Positions 61,256 through 64,000 of a DNA stretch of 64,000 nucleotides are shown here, in pieces. The first letter of the stretch is position 1; the number at the start of each line of letters is the position of its first letter. Source of the stretch: Nostoc sp. LPT (GTDB lineage: Bacteria > Cyanobacteriota > Cyanobacteriia > Cyanobacteriales > Nostocaceae); the NCBI RefSeq assembly GCF_017115165.1, contig NZ_JABXKF010000021.1, forward strand, positions 29,621 to 93,620, read 5' to 3'. A model generated the notes under the pieces. It did no database searches. It was not told the origin of the DNA and was given only the letters and a program-made list of their open reading frames with translations. Position numbers and translations under genes: made by a program.

Positions 61256-63088
61256 TTAATGCATTCGCCAAACCTTGATTGTAGTATCCTTACCTCCACT
61301 GACCAAAATCTGCCCATCTGGGCTAAATACAAGTGCATTGACACCATCTAAATGACCATTGACAGTGTAAATTTCTTGCCCATTGCTTAAATTCCAAACT
61401 TTAATTTTTTCGTCATTACTGCCACTTACTACTGTCTGACTATCTGGACTAATTGCCACACAATTAACAGTATCTGAATGTCCACCAAGAGTATAAATTA
61501 GCTCCCCAGTATTCAGATTCCATACAATAATTGTTTTATCTTCACTAGAACTTGCTAGAATTTGAGCATTTGAGCTAATGGCAACACTGCTAACACGCTT
61601 TAAATGCCCAGTTAAAGTTGATTTTGGCCAAACCTTAATTGTGGTATCCCAACTACCACTAGCTACATATCCATTTGGGCTAATTGCTACTGAACTAACT
61701 CTGTATATATGTGTGGCTAAAGTGCGAATATAGTCTCCTGTCTTTAGATTCCATAGCCCTACTGTTCCATCAGAACCACCACCAATTACCGTTTCCTGAT
61801 CAGGGCTAATTCCTACAGACAGGATATCCCCTGAGTTCGCTATAATAGTGCTAATTTCCTCACCATTTTTCAAATTCCAAATCTTAATTTTCTTATCATC
61901 ACTACCACTAACTAAAGTTTGTCCATCAGGACTAATTGCTACAGAATTTACTTGATTTGAATGTCCAATAAGGGTAAGAATTTCCTTGCCACTCTTCAGG
62001 TTCCATACTTTGATTGTCTTATCCTTACTACCACTAACCAAAGTTTGCCCATCTGGACTAATAGCTAAAGTCAAGACAGCTTCTGAATGTCCAGAGTTCC
62101 AAGTAGCAAGAGTACGTTCTAAAGAAATTATATGTGCCTTGATTGTAGATGATGGTTTAGACGATTCTGATTGAGTTAATTTCGCAGGATATAAAGTTTC
62201 ATTAATTTTTGCTAACCTTTCCAAAATTACCTGAGTATTGGCTGGACGATCCTTTATCGATCGCATCATCAGGCGATCAATAAAATCTGCTAACAAAGGA
62301 GAGATATGATTAGCCTCAACACGCCAGTTTAGACCAGTAGTATATGGATCGCCATAGGGATCATCCATTAGTTCAAGAGGATTCTTTCCTGTCAGCAAAT
62401 GCACAAAAGTACGACCCAAGGCAAAAAAATCTGATTGCGGAACAGCATGACCAGTGATTTGTTCTAACGGAGCATAGCCATCAGAAACAAATTTTGTGAT
62501 TTGACCTGCTGCTTGTTTTTTCTCATAGGTTCCGGTAATTTACCGCGCGATGCCAAAATCTATTAATACCAATTGTCCATCAGCAGTTAGCATAATGTTT
62601 GAAGGCTTAATATCCCGATGGAAAAACTGCTGCTGTACTTCGTGCAAAATATTTGCCAACTGTGTTAACCAAAGGACTGCTTGCTTTTCACTGATTGGAC
62701 GATGACCACGTTTTTCTAACCATTCGTGTAAATTTTCTCCATCAATTTTATCCATTACCAAACAGTGAACTGGCTCTTGGCTATTTTGAAGAAAAAACTG
62801 GAAATATTCCTCAGCATTAGGAATTCCTGGATGATTTAGTCGCTTTAAAACTTCAGCTTCTTGCTGAAAAAGTGAAACTACTTTAGTTTGATTGAGTGTA
62901 AGAACCTTCAAAATTTTTAGCTTTCCTCTGTCACTTACCTCAAATGTTTTAGCAAAGCCACCTTGGCCTATAGGTCGTATTACTCGATAACACCCTTCTA
63001 GTAGCAATTCAGAGCCACAGCTTTGACAGCGCAGTAGATTGTCAGGGTTGTCAGTATTTTGGCAGTTAGGATTGATGCACAGGCTCAT
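61256..63088 (-). pseudogene. Ser/Thr protein kinase with WD40 repeats, one in-frame stop
   Basis: One continuous frame encodes a zinc-ribbon start (CINPNCQNTDNPDNLLRCQSCG), a Hanks-type kinase with GQGGFAKTF, FFHRDIKPSN and DFGIAR, then about seven WD40 repeats (SPDGQTLVSGSKDKTIKVWN). A single TAA at 62542-62540 falls right after DFGIAR. Beyond it the frame continues normally with TGTYEKKQAAGQITKFVSDG and YAPLEQITG. This cuts the kinase in its activation loop. It is either a fresh nonsense mutation, a sequence error or a read-through stop. Full length would be about 610 residues. Confidence 0.85.
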
Positions 63089-63293
63089 CGTCTTGAAAAG
63101 TGACAGATTTATCTGATATCTTAGCTTTACTTACTGATAAGCTGGAGAAAATAGGCATCAATGCGATCGCACTCATTCATCTTTGCTTAAGTTCTCTCAT
63201 CAGGGTGAGAGCGATCGCTTATATTTATTCGCGATAATAATGACTTAACCTACAGATATTTTTGTTTATCTATTCTTACTCTTCAAAGTTCAC

Positions 63294-63965
63294 ATGACTA
63301 AAGATATGCAACGCCAATTTACCAACCGCGATGAGTTGGTAGCCTACCTGCGCGAACAATTCCCAGGTGCAGCAGAACGCGATGACCACATCAGCGAAAC
63401 TCTAGGGGGACGGAAAGCAGCACAAGAAGCGCTGCAAAAAATCGATCCCCTTCGCTACGCCCAAACACGTAATTTCTTCACAGGTGCAGTCACGCGTCTT
63501 TCGCCTTACATCCGTTATGGCGTTTTGAGTTTGCGAGAAATTCGAGATTACGTCCTTGACCAGGTACAAAATCAAGATGAAGCTACGAAACTAATTAATG
63601 AGTTAGGTTGGCGCGACTATTGGCAACGGCTGTATATGAAGTTAGGGGATGAAATCTGGAAAGACCAGGAAGAGTACAAAACTGGTTACACTGTGGATGA
63701 ATATGCACTCGAATTGCCGCAAGATATTAGAGAAGGAACTACAGACAGAGTTTGCATTGACAGTTTCAGTCGTGATTTGAGAGAAACTGGCTATTTACAT
63801 AACCACGGACGAATGTGGCTAGCGGCTTATATTGTCCATTGGCGGCGTATTCGTTGGCAAGCAGGAGCCAAGTGGTTTCTTGAACACCTTTTAGATGGAG
63901 ATCCTGCTAGTAATAATATGTCATGGCAGTGGGTTGCTAGCACTTGGGAGCATCTCAGTTTTTGA
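63294..63965 (+). pseudogene. Photolyase-family FAD-binding domain protein, 3' truncated
   Basis: The frame encodes the FAD-binding helical domain of cryptochrome/DNA photolyase without the usual N-terminal antenna domain: SPYIRYGVLSLREIRD, LINELGWRDYWQRLY, GYLHNHGRMWLAAYIVHW and GDPASNNMSWQWVAST. Family members continue with an aromatic PYFFNRENL stretch, but here the similarity ends at about 63944 and the frame stops after WEHLSF. An insertion or rearrangement at that point is likely. The remaining bases to 64000 resemble no gene. Confidence 0.75.
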
Positions 63966-64000
63966 AGTGCCTCAAACCGACAATAATCCATTAAGGTAGG

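Noticed and set aside
1..64000. tRNA or other structural RNA genes
   Set aside because: No stretch with tRNA-like T-loop and anticodon pattern was found by eye in the intergenic regions; a covariance-model scan would be decisive.

Overview
The window reads as chromosomal DNA of a filamentous, heterocyst-forming type of cyanobacterium, most likely Nostoc or a close relative. This is inferred from NDH-1 CO2-uptake genes, a flv4/flv2 flavodiiron operon, a CrtR-type carotene hydroxylase, a CruP-type cyclase paralogue, frequent GCGATCGC (HIP1) octamers, heptameric short tandem repeats and many small palindromic elements. No tRNA, rRNA or CRISPR array was recognised.

Region 1 (1-19 kb): rplI and an intein-containing dnaB are followed by an FKBP prolyl isomerase, two small proteins, an orphan ParA, and an unusual fusion of an amino-acid-permease-like membrane part to PAS, GGDEF and EAL domains. 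Next come a histidine-decarboxylase-like PLP enzyme, ileS with a repeat-derived peptide insertion, a Lin0512-family gene, a 62-63 bp tandem-repeat block, a Rieske oxygenase of the pheophorbide-oxygenase type, and a decayed ABC-permease remnant.

Region 2 (19-34 kb): a polysaccharide deacetylase, a very large TamB-like protein, a GC-rich GH31 gene resembling sulfoquinovosidase whose Tat signal peptide lies in another frame, a DUF4912 protein, a NAGPA-type lipoprotein and the carotene hydroxylase. A 309-bp inverted-repeat element with an 11-bp target duplication sits inside a terminator-like hairpin near 32 kb.

Region 3 (34-43.5 kb): an LprI-like secreted protein, two tandem paralogous membrane proteins beside cruP, a detached copy of the cruP 5' end, a frameshifted pentapeptide-repeat gene with a hexanucleotide repeat inside its membrane segment, a 21-bp minisatellite, an Uma2 protein, and a toxin-antitoxin pair bracketed by 79-bp direct repeats that carry a tiny membrane-protein gene.

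Region 4 (43.5-55 kb): a carbon and redox block. ndhF, a Tat-exported beta-carbonic anhydrase, ndhD, a CDP-alcohol phosphotransferase-like gene and a CO2-hydration protein gene run in one direction and look like an inducible CO2-uptake operon. Downstream and opposite lies flv4-psiE-like-flv2, a photosystem II electron-sink operon.

Region 5 (55-64 kb): a D-cysteine desulfhydrase-like enzyme with a repeat-encoded insertion, a DUF262/HNH protein, an IscS-type cysteine desulfurase downstream of two PD-(D/E)XK small proteins, a PrxQ peroxiredoxin, a Ser/Thr kinase-WD40 gene interrupted by one stop codon, and a photolyase-like gene cut off before its end. Genes recently broken by frameshift, stop or truncation, together with many mobile palindromic repeats, are the main theme. 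The best candidate for new biology is the carbonic anhydrase and phosphotransferase embedded in the NDH-1 CO2-uptake operon; a function for that arrangement is inference.
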